Shown: piece by piece, positions 41,748 through 50,661 of the stretch
Layout: every line of letters begins with the position of its first letter
How positions within the stretch are numbered: position 1 is the stretch's first letter
Assembly: GCA_903882935.1 (NCBI GenBank)
Contig: CAIRZB010000041.1
Coordinates: 1-64,000 of the forward strand
Length of the DNA stretch: 64,000 bases
Source: an uncultured Parafilimonas sp.
GTDB lineage: Bacteria > Bacteroidota > Bacteroidia > Chitinophagales > Chitinophagaceae
Reading direction: 5' to 3'
Made by a program: the position numbers and the translations under genes
Notes under the pieces: generated by a model
Database searches by the model: none
The model's input: the letters and a program-made list of their open reading frames with translations, nothing else
Told to the model about the DNA's origin: nothing

Positions 41748-42215
41748 ATGGAACTTAAAACCAACATTACCGCCGTAGACGGTAAGCAGGAATTAGTGAT
41801 TACAAGGGAGTTTGACTTACCGGTGGATTTGCTTTTTAAAGCATTTGAAGACCCTGAAATTGTTGCCCAAGTAATGGGAACCAAAGTGCTGAAGTTTGAA
41901 TGCAAAAAGCATGGCAGTTACCAATTTGAGACAACCGATGGAAAAGGCAACGTTGTATTCCGCGCAAATGGGGTAATCCACGGCTTTGTTCCTAACCAAA
42001 AAATAATCCGCACGTTTGAAATGGAAAACACGCCTTTTGGCGTGCAACTGGAAGTGTATACGTTTGAACCCCAAACGAATCAGACGAGTAGGCTTAACAT
42101 GCACGTGATATATGAATCAGCTGCCCAAAGGGACCAGATATTAAAATTACCCTTCGCGCAAGGCATAAACTTCGCTCACAACAGGCTTCAGGAAATAATG
42201 AATAAATTAAAATAG
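41748..42215 (+). CDS. SRPBCC (AHSA1-like) protein of the ArsR operon
   Basis: The protein has 155 codons. The AHSA1 domain spans nearly all of it: ITREFDLPVDLLFKAFEDPE at the start, a GSYQFETTDGKGN strand, FRANGVIHGF, and a final helix (RDQILKLPFAQGINFAHNRL). It lies between arsR and doxX with 2-bp and 6-bp spacings. In such operons the SRPBCC protein may bind a small hydrophobic ligand; none is known. It is a distant relative, not a close copy, of the SRPBCC gene at 40704. Confidence 0.88.
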   Translation: MELKTNITAVDGKQELVITREFDLPVDLLFKAFEDPEIVAQVMGTKVLKFECKKHGSYQFETTDGKGNVVFRANGVIHGFVPNQKIIRTFEMENTPFGVQLEVYTFEPQTNQTSRLNMHVIYESAAQRDQILKLPFAQGINFAHNRLQEIMNKLK

Positions 42216-42221
42216 ATAAAA

Positions 42222-42605
42222 ATGGAAAAGAAAAAAACAGTTTTGTATTGGATAGTTACTGGACTATTATCATTTTTTATGTTTTCAGGTGGCTTGGCAC
42301 AGGCACTTCAATTAAAAGAGGTTCTGGATGGTTTTAAGCCCCTTGGTTACCCCACTTACTTTATTTCGCTTATAGGCATTTGGAAGATTTTGGGCGTTAT
42401 TGCAATTTTAATCCCAAAATTCAAATTGCTTAAGGAGTGGGCTTATGCAGGTTTATTTTTCACCATGACCGGGGCGGTAATTTCGCATATTGCCAGCAAT
42501 GATGTAAAAGTTCAAATAATCGCACCGATAGTGTTCACCGTTTTTATTGGATTGTCGTGGTATTTGAGGCCCGCAGACAGGAAAATAGTTACAGTTAAAA
42601 CCTAA
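42222..42605 (+). CDS. DoxX-like membrane protein
   Basis: The protein has 127 codons with four predicted membrane helices: VLYWIVTGLLSFFMFSGG, a segment around YFISLIGIWKILGVIAILI, WAYAGLFFTMTGAVISHIA, and IIAPIVFTVFIGLSWYL. The arrangement matches the DoxX-like family. It is the last gene of the ArsR-SRPBCC-DoxX operon, 6 bp after the SRPBCC gene. Its function is unknown; some relatives are linked to redox or thiosulfate chemistry. Confidence 0.85.
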   Translation: MEKKKTVLYWIVTGLLSFFMFSGGLAQALQLKEVLDGFKPLGYPTYFISLIGIWKILGVIAILIPKFKLLKEWAYAGLFFTMTGAVISHIASNDVKVQIIAPIVFTVFIGLSWYLRPADRKIVTVKT

Positions 42606-43101
42606 ACATTCATGCTGTTGTAACCCCTCTGTTGTGCTTGGTGTTATTTTGTGCTCTTGGGATTTCGAATAAACGTTAATCTGCCGCTTTGATATTCAGA
42701 GGTGTGTCACGAATCGATTGAACTATCTTTAACTCATTTCATTTGTGACACACCTAAGGATAGCTTAGGGTCGGGGTTGGTATATTAATCCCAAATTTTT
42801 TTAGCGTCTGCATTAATGGTTGCGGTTACAGTTATTTGGTTATTCATTTTTTTTATGTGCAATGTTAGTAAAAAATTACGTGGATTCTTGGGGCTGCCAC
42901 CATCTTATTATCACGGACAATTAATCACCATTTCAATATTTGTCAGTGGATTGTCGGTCACAGGGGCTCATGTAAAGTATTTTTCTTACCTATTCAGTGA
43001 GTTAACTTGCCCCACTGGATTTTTGTTTAAGCCAACTTGTTCAGGGTGTTCGTTACAGGGCAAGGGAATTGACAATGTTAGCAAAAGTGGCCTGTATCTG
43101 G
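42606..43101. other. 496-bp gap with inverted repeat and gene fragment
   Basis: It contains a 56-bp element with perfect 11-bp ends, AGGTGTGTCAC (42700-42710) and GTGACACACCT (42745-42755). Fifteen base pairs later comes the second copy of the 116-bp direct repeat (42771-42886), which carries the first ~25 codons of an SRPBCC gene on the minus strand and then breaks off. No intact gene. Confidence 0.7.
42771..42886 (-). pseudogene. Truncated copy of the SRPBCC gene 5' end (direct repeat copy 2)
   Basis: About 96% identical over 116 bp to 41038-41153. On the minus strand it starts at the same ATG (MNNQITVTATINADAKK) and stops matching after about 25 codons. This is a remnant of duplication or recombination, not a functional gene. 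Confidence 0.75.
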
Positions 43102-43614
43102 CTATTCTTTTACTAAATTTGATAGAGGAAAACTGTTTATTAACTCTCTTAATTCTTCCGTTGGCGGCCCAAGCGTGTAGAACTTTATAGTTTCATCGGC
43201 GATGGTTAGCCTACATGCTGCTGGTATATTAAACAAGCCTTTTCCGGTTGATAAAGATGCGCTTTTTATTTGTTTGAAAGAAATTTCTATTGTTTTTTGT
43301 TTCAATAGCGGGGTTAAATAGGTGATGGATATTACCTCCTCATTTTTAGCAACCTTGCAGAAATATTTGGTTTTAGAAAAAGGCAACCAAAATGCACTTC
43401 CCACCACAACCCAAACTCCTATTGATGCAATCTCTTGGTCGACCCGGTAGAGAGAAAGCCACATTATTAGAGCTGTTAAAGCTGGATGCGCAATCGTAAT
43501 TATTACAATTTTTATTTTTTGCGGTAGGTTAAATTTTTCTATCAAAGCAAATAAAGCTGTACTAACTAATAGTGATGTGAACAGCACAATTGCTATTATT
43601 AAAAAAAATTTCAT
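43102..43614 (-). CDS. Unknown membrane protein with C-terminal soluble domain
   Basis: No family recognised. The protein has 170 codons. Hydrophobic helices are FFLIIAIVLFTSLLVSTALFA, VIITIAHPALTALIMWLS and IGVWVVVGSAFWLPF. They are followed by a soluble beta-rich part of about 85 residues (EVISITYLTPLLKQKTIEIS to FYTLGPPTEELRELI), which resembles a small PH-like domain as seen in many bacterial two- or three-helix membrane proteins. Single gene. AT-richer than the flanking genes. Confidence 0.55.
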   Translation of the reverse strand: MKFFLIIAIVLFTSLLVSTALFALIEKFNLPQKIKIVIITIAHPALTALIMWLSLYRVDQEIASIGVWVVVGSAFWLPFSKTKYFCKVAKNEEVISITYLTPLLKQKTIEISFKQIKSASLSTGKGLFNIPAACRLTIADETIKFYTLGPPTEELRELINSFPLSNLVKE

Positions 43615-43865
43615 GTTGTCCAGTTTAAGGTTTATTCAGGTTTGCCTAAGGTTACAAACAGCAATAAAATTACTACTTTTTAAATCTAATTGATATTGAT
43701 TTTAGCGGGTTTTGTGGTTTTGTGCTATTTTTTAAACGCTAGGCTGCCCCACCTACGCTCGATAACATCCTTGGACCCGCTAAGGATACCAAACTCACAA
43801 AAAGGGTCTTTTACTAATGGCAAAGGCTTTCAAATCCATTTGTAAAAGTATCCTTAACTTTTGGG

Positions 43866-44252
43866 TTACTCCATTATCTCTATCTTACTTATTTCACTAA
43901 ACTTAATAGGTGTTATTTTAGCATTAAAGAAGTGGGTTTTGCTGCCGGTAATAGAACTGTCTTTAATTAACAGTGTATTGAAATAAAATGTTGTTTTCGT
44001 ACCGTCATTTTTAATGATTCTAACACCTGTTCGGTTGGTCACAGCAATTTCTATCTCCTTGCCGTTTTTATCAACACATTTTATTGATTTTAGGTCATTT
44101 CCTTTTACAGCGTCCGTTGCAAAAAGATAGCCTTTACTTACTGTGTTACCTGTTATTTGGTCATTTAAACTTGCGGTTGAAACTTGATAAGCGACACAGC
44201 CCGTTAGCAGGATAAAAAAAATAATGGACAATGCGAAAGGTAGATGTTTCAT
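43866..44252 (-). CDS. Small lipoprotein of unknown function
   Basis: The protein has 128 codons. The signal peptide ends in a lipobox (ILLTGCVAY), so the protein should be lipid-anchored. The mature domain is beta-strand rich, with regular short strands (EIEIAVTNRTGVRIIKNDG, TTFYFNTLLIKDSSITG, KITPIKFSEISKIEI). This repeating strand pattern resembles small beta-barrel lipoproteins of Bacteroidota, but no family could be named. It is a single gene with AT-rich flanks. Confidence 0.6.
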   Translation of the reverse strand: MKHLPFALSIIFFILLTGCVAYQVSTASLNDQITGNTVSKGYLFATDAVKGNDLKSIKCVDKNGKEIEIAVTNRTGVRIIKNDGTKTTFYFNTLLIKDSSITGSKTHFFNAKITPIKFSEISKIEIME

Positions 44253-44646
44253 TTTTTTTTGGGTTTGTACAAGTTGGTTTAGTGTATCGGTTTGTTTAAC
44301 GATTGTATAAAAGTAATACTCATTTTATTTGTAACCAAATATCATACTATCTCCAAGGTTCCGAAACACTGTAAGGATTTGTTAAAAAGCTACGCTATTT
44401 TTTTAATCTGCCAACTCAGCTATATTATTCAAAAGCCCAATATTGGGTTAGTGGCTTATATATAAGCGGCTGTTTTAGGCTCAGGCAGATTGCCACAACT
44501 TACCACCCGCCCACAAATCCCTTTCGGTAAGTTTCGCAATGACGTGGATGGCTGGCTTTCCCCAGCTCCCCAGCATTCCAACAGTTCCAGTGTGCGACGC
44601 AACCGCAGCCCAATAGCTATCCCAAATCCCATCCCCAAAAAATCAC
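44253..44646. other. 394-bp gap, no supported gene
   Basis: Open frames on both strands near 44456-44672 overlap each other and lack similarity or composition of genes. No terminator or repeat was recognised. Confidence 0.4.
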
Positions 44647-46404
44647 CTACAAATGCGGCGCAGCCGGCCTAAAGGGTTTGTCAAACACATTGGCACCGGT
44701 TACTTTTAGTTTGCGGCGGTACACTTTGTCAACGGCGGTAACGTACAGGGTGTTAAAGCCGGGGCCGGCAAAACATACATTGCTGGGCTGGCCTGTGCCG
44801 GGTGGCAGGGGTATAATGGCCTCTACGCGGCCGGTTTGGTCAAGCACCTGTATGCCAAGCTTGGTGGTTACATATATGCGTCCCTCACGGTCGCAGCGCA
44901 GGCCGTCGGGCCAGGCGTTGTCGTCGGTGTCGGCCACATGCAGCCAGCCATAGCGCTGTTTGTTGCCAAAGGTGCCGTCGGGCAGTATGCTGTACACCCA
45001 CACCCAATGGGTGGCGCTTTCGGTAACGTAGGCCAGGGTTTGGTCGGGGCTAAGGGCAATGCCGTTGGCAAACTTTATGCCCTCGTCAACCACCTGTTTT
45101 TGGCCATTGGGTTTTATCAGGTATAGTTTGCTGGGTTTTTCGGTACCGTCGGGGACGGTTACATAAATGTTGCCGTTGTTTGCCACAACAAGGTCGTTGC
45201 CGCTAATGCTGTCGGCTATAACGGTTTCCGAGCCGTCGGCACTGTAAGCGATAATCTGTTTGGTTTTGCCGGCGCACACGTATCGCCTGCCGTCGGGGCC
45301 AAAAGCCGTGCCGCTGCTGCGTTTGGCATCAACGGGCAGGGTGGTGAGGGTGCCGGCAACATCCACCTTGTAGGTTTTGCTGGTGGGTATGTCCTGATAA
45401 AAGGCCTCACCTGCGGCATTAACGGCCGTGCCCTCGGTAAAGGTGTAGCCGCTGCCCACCAGTTGCCAATCCTCGCCCGGGGCGAGGATGTCGTTTAAAA
45501 ACTGGTTTTTGGTAGTGCTGCCTTTAACAGGTTGCGGCCAGCCCTTCCACAGCCAGCGCATGGCCTGCGGAAACACGGCCGTACCCATGTTGCCGTTGTG
45601 GCCGCCCTCGCCCCAGGTATGGGTAACCTCGTAACCGGCAAAGGTTAGGGCGCGTTCCATGCTTTGGTTAGCCATCCACCAGTCGCCGCCGTAAATGTTA
45701 AGGTCGTTGCTGCCGTCCTGCAAAAACACGCGTATGGGCTTGGGCTCATACTTACGTATAAGCGTTGGGTACACCTGTGCGCCCCTTAGCCCCACGTAGG
45801 TGCCTATGGCACTGAACACACGGGAGAACTCCGCCGGTTTTTCCCAGGCGGCGGTAAAGGCGCACACGGCGCCGCTGCTGCTGCCGCCAATGGCGCGGTC
45901 GTTGCCGCTTTTGCTCAATTGTATGGTACGGCCGTCGCTGGCGGTATGTTTTTCCACATCGGGTAGTATTTCCTCCAGAATAAACCGGGCATACGCATTG
46001 CCAAGCCCGTCGTACTCAAAGCTGCGGTTAAAGCGGTCCAGCGCGTTGGCGGTGTCTTGGCTAAGTATCCTGCCCGGTGTTATAAACACGCCGATGGTTA
46101 CGGGCATTTCGCCGCTGTTAATCAGGTTGTCGAAAACGGTTGGGGTTTTCCATTGTATGCCGTCCTGGTTTATGTACACGCAGGCGGGCTTACCGGGTTT
46201 ATATTGGGCGGGTACATATACCCAATACTCCCTAAAAGTGCCGGGGAATATTTTTGATTGGCTGAAGGTAAACTTTAACACTTCGCCTTTTGGCACGCCG
46301 GGGTGTTCCACCGAGGCGGCGTCAACGGGGTAACTTTCGGCAGGGGCCTGGGCAAATAAATGTGCTGAAGCAAGCAGGTAAATAACCGTTAATAATTTTT
46401 TCAT
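44647..46404 (-). CDS. Exported esterase fused to SMP-30/gluconolactonase-like propeller
   Basis: The protein has 585 codons with a signal peptide (LASAHLFAQA). Residues ~35-285 form an enterochelin-esterase-like alpha/beta-hydrolase: YWVYVPAQYKPGKPACVYI, nucleophile elbow GGSSSG (about residue 172), and a late GEGGHNGNMG with the His. Residues ~300-575 form an SMP-30/gluconolactonase-type beta-propeller, with FTEGTAVNAAGEAFYQDIP, FANGIALSPDQTLAYVTES and WPDGLRCDREGRIYV. These two domains are usually separate. Together they suggest hydrolysis of a carbohydrate ester followed by lactone opening, in the periplasm. The substrate is inferred from domain types only. Confidence 0.82.
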   Translation of the reverse strand: MKKLLTVIYLLASAHLFAQAPAESYPVDAASVEHPGVPKGEVLKFTFSQSKIFPGTFREYWVYVPAQYKPGKPACVYINQDGIQWKTPTVFDNLINSGEMPVTIGVFITPGRILSQDTANALDRFNRSFEYDGLGNAYARFILEEILPDVEKHTASDGRTIQLSKSGNDRAIGGSSSGAVCAFTAAWEKPAEFSRVFSAIGTYVGLRGAQVYPTLIRKYEPKPIRVFLQDGSNDLNIYGGDWWMANQSMERALTFAGYEVTHTWGEGGHNGNMGTAVFPQAMRWLWKGWPQPVKGSTTKNQFLNDILAPGEDWQLVGSGYTFTEGTAVNAAGEAFYQDIPTSKTYKVDVAGTLTTLPVDAKRSSGTAFGPDGRRYVCAGKTKQIIAYSADGSETVIADSISGNDLVVANNGNIYVTVPDGTEKPSKLYLIKPNGQKQVVDEGIKFANGIALSPDQTLAYVTESATHWVWVYSILPDGTFGNKQRYGWLHVADTDDNAWPDGLRCDREGRIYVTTKLGIQVLDQTGRVEAIIPLPPGTGQPSNVCFAGPGFNTLYVTAVDKVYRRKLKVTGANVFDKPFRPAAPHL

Positions 46405-46703
46405 GGCTTTGTATGGCTTGGTATCGTTTTGGGTTTGGAAGGTAATTGGTTTTTTTCGGATTGATAAAGGTCCTTAGGCACTTTAATATTCATACCGAAA
46501 ATTGGGCAGAGACTTACTGCGGGAGATCAAGTTGCGCAGCGCGTAGGGTTGGGCTATGCGAAAAAATGGCGAGAATAGGGCTGCACGCGGAGGCGCGGAG
46601 TGAGGGAAAATTAAGGGGTAGGCACAATTGAAATGCGAGGAACGCTACTTGAACGATCGTTTTTTTGTTGTAACACCATCTAATTATTTTTTACCTTTCC
46701 CTT

Positions 46704-47192
46704 ATGAACGCACAATACAGCCAATTTAAAAAGCAAATCACCAACCCGGTGGCCTTCCGTTGGTTTTTGTTTACACAGTTACCTTCGGCATTTTTTGCGC
46801 GGCTACGCATCGCCGCATTGGATGATGCAAAAGCCGTGATAAGCGTTAAGCTTTCATGGTTTACCAAAAACCCTTTCCGAAGTGTGTATTTTGCTATACT
46901 GGCCATGGCCGCGGAGTTAAGCACAGGGCTTGCAGGTTTTGGGGCCATTTACAGGCGCAGCCCCGCGGTAAGTATGTTGGTAACCGGCACAGAGGGTAAG
47001 TTTTACAAAAAGGCCACCGGTAAAATATTATTTACGTGCAGTGAAGTTACCGCTGTACACGCCGCTGTGGAGGAAGCTGTGGCGACTGGCAACCCAGTTA
47101 CCATTGTTTGCCATTCGGTAGGCACCAATAGCGAGGGTGTTGTGGTGGCAGCGTTTTGGTTTACCTGGAGTTTTAAGGCGAAGAATAAGTAA
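46704..47192 (+). CDS. DUF4442 hot-dog-fold (thioesterase-like) protein
   Basis: The protein has 162 codons. It matches the DUF4442 hot-dog family: FRWFLFTQLPSAFFARLRI, then KLSWFTKNPFRSVYFAILAMAAELSTG, which is the central helix region, and beta strands to the end (NPVTIVCHSVGTNSEGVVVA). Members are thought to be acyl-CoA thioesterases of unknown specificity. The central helix carries Glu and Ser near the usual active site. Cytosolic. The stem-loop repeat array starts 13 bp after its stop codon. Confidence 0.75.
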   Translation: MNAQYSQFKKQITNPVAFRWFLFTQLPSAFFARLRIAALDDAKAVISVKLSWFTKNPFRSVYFAILAMAAELSTGLAGFGAIYRRSPAVSMLVTGTEGKFYKKATGKILFTCSEVTAVHAAVEEAVATGNPVTIVCHSVGTNSEGVVVAAFWFTWSFKAKNK

Positions 47193-47204
47193 GTAGGATA
47201 GATG

Positions 47205-47649
47205 GTCGCCGAAGGCGACAGAATAGTTCTCCGGAACTGGAAGTTCTTGGAGAGGGGGTGGTAGCATTTAATTTTACATATTGTTTTACAGCGAGGTTGA
47301 ACCAGTTGGTGTCGGGCAAAGGCGACCGCATCACACCTCGGAAGTGGAATTGCCAAAAGAATTTGTTACTATAAAAAAGGAAGTCGCCCAAGGCGACAGA
47401 ATAGCGCTGCGGAACTGGAAGTTCCGACAGAGCGATATAGTTCTCCGGAACTGGAAGCTCCCGGAGAGCGGGTGGCAGCATGTAATTTTACATAGAGTTT
47501 TACAGCGAGGTTGAACCAGTTGGTGTCGGGCAAAGGCGACCGCATCACACCTCGGAAGTGGAATTGCCAAAAGAATTTGTTACTATAAAAAAGGAAGTCG
47601 CCCAAGGCGACAGAATAGTCCTCCGGAACTTGAAGTTCCTGGAGAGCGG
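47205..47649 (+). repeat. Two-hairpin repeat, family B, three copies plus one extra hairpin
   Basis: Copies begin at 47205, 47383 and 47597. Each starts GTCGCC-NAA-GGCGAC, then a linker AGAATAG, then CGGAACT-GGA-AGTTCCG (with variants) and GAGAGC or CAGAGC. The second copy carries a duplicated second hairpin (47432-47467). Between copies lie near-identical ~130-bp spacers. The outer pair of the first stem is G-C here and A-T in family A, a compensatory change that supports structure. Confidence 0.8.
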
Positions 47650-47657
47650 GTGGCATG

Positions 47658-48644
47658 TTAATTCCCAGTAATAACCGCATGTATATTCTTCAACAACGAA
47701 TTATTCCCCGTTGCATCCTGCGATAGTTCCCATATCATAATGCCGCCGGCCTGTTGCAGGGCAAGCTGGGTTTTACTGCGTATGGTGGGTATACCGTTAT
47801 AGTAAACTGTAACGCCGCCATGTACGTTATATTGGTCCTGCGTAGCCGCACCGGGAAAGGATGCCACAATGTCGCCATAGTTTAAAGACCCAACAGCCGT
47901 GCTGTTACCAAAGCTGTAGCCATAAAAGGGTACGCCGAGGGTGAGTCTGTCTTTGCTAAAGTGGCGGGTACCGCCCCAATACGCCAGGTCGCTAACGGCC
48001 ATGCTGTATGGTGCATGTTGGCCGGGGTGGGAGGGGTCCCAAGGGCCAGTTTTGTCATACGACATAATATTTACAAAGTCGAAAGCAGCCAATGCGGAAT
48101 CCGGCACGCTGCCGCCGTTCCAAGTGGCCAAAGCGGCCGTCATTAATTTATGGCTGGAGTTAAGGGCTGCGCCGAGTTCTGTTACAAACTTGCCGTAATT
48201 GGTGTTGATGTTATCACCTTCTATATCCACATCTACCCCGTCAAAACCATATTTCTCCACCATGGCTTTTATGGCTTGTATAAAAACTGGGCGTCTGCCA
48301 TCCACCAATAACGATGTAAAATAGGGTGGTATATCACCGCCAGCGATTGACATTAGCACTTTAACATGGTTGCTATGTGCTACACTTACAATCGGCACCA
48401 GCGCGGCGTTATCAGTAAATGCACCGGTTGAATCGGGGTTTATAAATGCCAGATCAAGGTGGGTAAGGCTGGCAAAATCAAGTTGCGCAGTGGCAGTGGC
48501 AATATCGGGCCTGTCAATCATTAAATAGCCGACGGTTCTAAAGGCCGTATTGGTTGGCGTATTGGTATTCGCCACAGTTTTTTTACAGCCGGCCGTGCTG
48601 GTGGATGCTAGCATGGCAATAAGTACCAGTATATAAAATTTCAT
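47658..48644 (-). CDS. GH18-family glycosidase, lipoprotein
   Basis: GH18 enzymes cleave chitin or the chitobiose core of N-glycans. The protein has 328 codons with a lipoprotein signal (ASTSTAGCKK). The catalytic motif DGVDVDIEG near residue 145 gives the D-x-x-D-x-D-x-E signature with Glu as acid. VKVLMSIAGG precedes it as the usual SxGG strand, and FVNIMSYDKTGPW and GVPFYGYSF follow as substrate-binding strands. It is likely exposed at the outer membrane. The size without extra domains fits a small endo-acting chitinase or endo-beta-N-acetylglucosaminidase-like enzyme. Confidence 0.88.
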   Translation of the reverse strand: MKFYILVLIAMLASTSTAGCKKTVANTNTPTNTAFRTVGYLMIDRPDIATATAQLDFASLTHLDLAFINPDSTGAFTDNAALVPIVSVAHSNHVKVLMSIAGGDIPPYFTSLLVDGRRPVFIQAIKAMVEKYGFDGVDVDIEGDNINTNYGKFVTELGAALNSSHKLMTAALATWNGGSVPDSALAAFDFVNIMSYDKTGPWDPSHPGQHAPYSMAVSDLAYWGGTRHFSKDRLTLGVPFYGYSFGNSTAVGSLNYGDIVASFPGAATQDQYNVHGGVTVYYNGIPTIRSKTQLALQQAGGIMIWELSQDATGNNSLLKNIHAVITGN

Positions 48645-49036
48645 GATGACGTTAAGCGGTTATGATGATGGCAAGATACAGCGGGATTGCGCATAAAACA
48701 TACGGGCTTGGTAAAATACCTTGCCGCAGAGAGCATTGTCATTTAGTTAAGGGATTTTTGAAGACACTCCAAGGAGTCCTTGGGACAAATCCGGGCGGAT
48801 GCCTTCGGTTGTGTCTCCACTCCAACGGAGTCCTCTTTGGACAACCGAAAATAGGGGCATAGCTAAACGACCTTGCCGCAGAGGGGGGCGTGATTTTACA
48901 TTGAGGCCCTCGGCTAACTTGGTACATTTATCAACAAAACACGGGTTGTTTAAAAAATTAACTATATAATTATATGATAATCAGTAATTTAAGGATTTTT
49001 GACACAAGTGGGCCAAATTTTCAATATCTTCGATGT
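48645..49036. other. 392-bp gap with REP-like stem-loops and an RRM promoter
   Basis: Two stem-loops of a CACTCC-NNN-GGAGT type lie near 48765-48790 and 48820-48848; the second is bracketed by CGGTTGT (48805-48811) and ACAACCG (48840-48846). A related sequence lies inverted at 59955-59985. Before the RRM gene, TATCTTCG (49025-49032) resembles a -7 element of the TAnnTTyG type. No gene seen. Confidence 0.45.
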
Positions 49037-49288
49037 ATGAGAATGACGGTATCATGCCTTCCGGCCAGTTTTGACAAGTACGACCTGCAACGCCTGTTTT
49101 CCCCTTTTGGGTGGGTAACGTATTCAAAAATTTATATTGATCCCATTACTATGAAAAGCAGGCGTAAGGGTTTGGTGGAAATTGATGACGATGCCCAAGC
49201 CCTAAAAGCCATGGAAGCCCTAAACGGCAAAATGGTAGGCGAACGCCCCTTGACGGTGAAAGAGCAAAAATTTAGGCCTGAATCTTAG
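49037..49288 (+). CDS. Single-RRM RNA-binding protein
   Basis: The protein has 83 codons from the ATG at 49037, or 81 from 49043. The RNA-recognition motif fold is complete: MTVSCLPASFDKYDLQRLF as RNP2 strand and helix 1, then YSKIYIDPITMKSRRKGLVEI with the RNP1-like RKGLVEI, then helix 2 (DDDAQALKAMEALNG) and the last strand RPLTVKEQ. RRM proteins of this size are common in Bacteroidota, where they bind single-stranded RNA and act as post-transcriptional regulators; in Bacteroides, RbpB works together with a family of paralogous small RNAs. Any link to the small-RNA array at 0.1-4.0 kb is only a hypothesis. Confidence 0.88.
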   Translation: MRMTVSCLPASFDKYDLQRLFSPFGWVTYSKIYIDPITMKSRRKGLVEIDDDAQALKAMEALNGKMVGERPLTVKEQKFRPES

Positions 49289-49488
49289 GCTACGCATCGA
49301 TGCGTTGATTTGGAATGGTTGAAATATTGGCAGCCAAAATGTTATATCAGCTGAGTTATTTCACAAATTCTTAATATTTGGGCTTTTTTGTTGCGTTTTT
49401 ATCAAGTTTTGTGCTTTTTTGTTGCATAAATCTTTGGGATCGTACATTGTTTTTTCAGCGTAGGGTAATCCAGTTAAGGCAATAGCCC

Positions 49489-49496
49489 TATATTTG
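49489..49496 (+). promoter_or_regulatory. fbaA -7 element
   Basis: TATATTTG matches TAnnTTTG and lies 36 bp before the fbaA start codon. No clear TTG is found at the ideal distance, so only the -7 box is supported. Confidence 0.4.
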
Positions 49497-49531
49497 CCAC
49501 CTATTAATTGTTTAAATAAAAAAGACTTAAC

Positions 49532-50605
49532 ATGGCAAAATACAAAGCCGGCGTATTGTTCGGTGAAGAACTTGAAGCATTATACACAGATGCAAAGGAA
49601 AATAATTTCGCCCTGCCGGCTGTGAATGTTATCGGCACTGACTCAGTAAACGCTGTGCTTGAAACTGCCGCAAAAGTAAAATCGCCCGTAATTATACAGT
49701 TCAGCAACGGCGGCGCCCAGTTTTTTGCTGGTAAAAGCATGCCTAACGACAAATTGCAGGCCAATATCATAGGCGCGGTTAGCGGTGCACAACACGTGCA
49801 TGCGGTGGCCGAATACTATGGTGTGCCTGTGGTGTTGCATACTGACCATGCCTCAAAAAAATGGCTTCCTTGGATCAGCGGCTTGCTCGACCACGGTGAG
49901 GCTTTTATGGCTAAAAACGGCAAGCCCCTGTTTAGCAGCCACATGCTTGATTTAAGCGAAGAACCCCTGCACGAAAACATAGAAATATCTGCTGAGTTTT
50001 TCAAACGCATGAACCCGTTGGGCATGAGCATTGAAATTGAGCTGGGTGTTACCGGCGGTGAAGAAGACGGTGTTGACAACAGCGGTGTTGAAAACAGCAA
50101 GTTGTACACACAACCCGAAGACGTGGCTTACGCTTACGACGAACTTAGCAAAATTGGCAGCCGCTTTACCGTTGCCGCCTCATTTGGCAACGTACACGGT
50201 GTTTACAGCCCAGGCAATGTGGAGCTGCGCCCCGAAATTTTGAAAAACAGCCAAGTATATATTGCTGAAAAGTTGGGCTTGCCCGCAGGCAGCAAACCGG
50301 TGTATTTTGTGTTTCATGGTGGCAGCGGTTCGCCAAAACACCAAATTGCTGAAACATTGCAGTATGGTGCCATTAAAATGAACCTTGACACCGATATGCA
50401 GTGGGCATTTTGGGAAGGCGTGTTAGGCTATTACAAAAAGAACGAAGCATACTTGCAAGGCCAGTTAGGCAACCCGGAAGGTGCCGAAAAGCCCAATAAA
50501 AAATATTACGACCCGCGTGTATGGTTGCGTAAGGGCGAAGATGCTTTTGTTAAACGCTTGGAAGAGGCCTTTAACGACCTTAATTGCATCGGTAAGAACT
50601 TGTAA
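49532..50605 (+). CDS. fbaA: Class II fructose-bisphosphate aldolase
   Basis: It interconverts fructose-1,6-bisphosphate and the two triose phosphates in glycolysis and gluconeogenesis. Zinc-site and substrate motifs of the class IIa type are in order: VVLHTDHASKKWLPW with the ligand His and catalytic Asp, IEIELGVTGGEEDGVDN, AASFGNVHGVY with the second His, and VFHGGSGSP with the third. The late IKMNLDTDMQWAFW segment is also typical. The 357 codons match the family. It is followed by a strong terminator, so it is a single-gene unit. Confidence 0.97.
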   Translation: MAKYKAGVLFGEELEALYTDAKENNFALPAVNVIGTDSVNAVLETAAKVKSPVIIQFSNGGAQFFAGKSMPNDKLQANIIGAVSGAQHVHAVAEYYGVPVVLHTDHASKKWLPWISGLLDHGEAFMAKNGKPLFSSHMLDLSEEPLHENIEISAEFFKRMNPLGMSIEIELGVTGGEEDGVDNSGVENSKLYTQPEDVAYAYDELSKIGSRFTVAASFGNVHGVYSPGNVELRPEILKNSQVYIAEKLGLPAGSKPVYFVFHGGSGSPKHQIAETLQYGAIKMNLDTDMQWAFWEGVLGYYKKNEAYLQGQLGNPEGAEKPNKKYYDPRVWLRKGEDAFVKRLEEAFNDLNCIGKNL

Positions 50606-50661
50606 ATAGGATGCTGAACCACGATTTTTAGGATTTACCCGATTAATTTGACGTATACAAA

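Noticed and set aside
47003..47680. Several Cys- and Arg-rich open frames on the minus strand
   Set aside because: They are translations of the family B repeats; the same peptide recurs because the DNA repeats.
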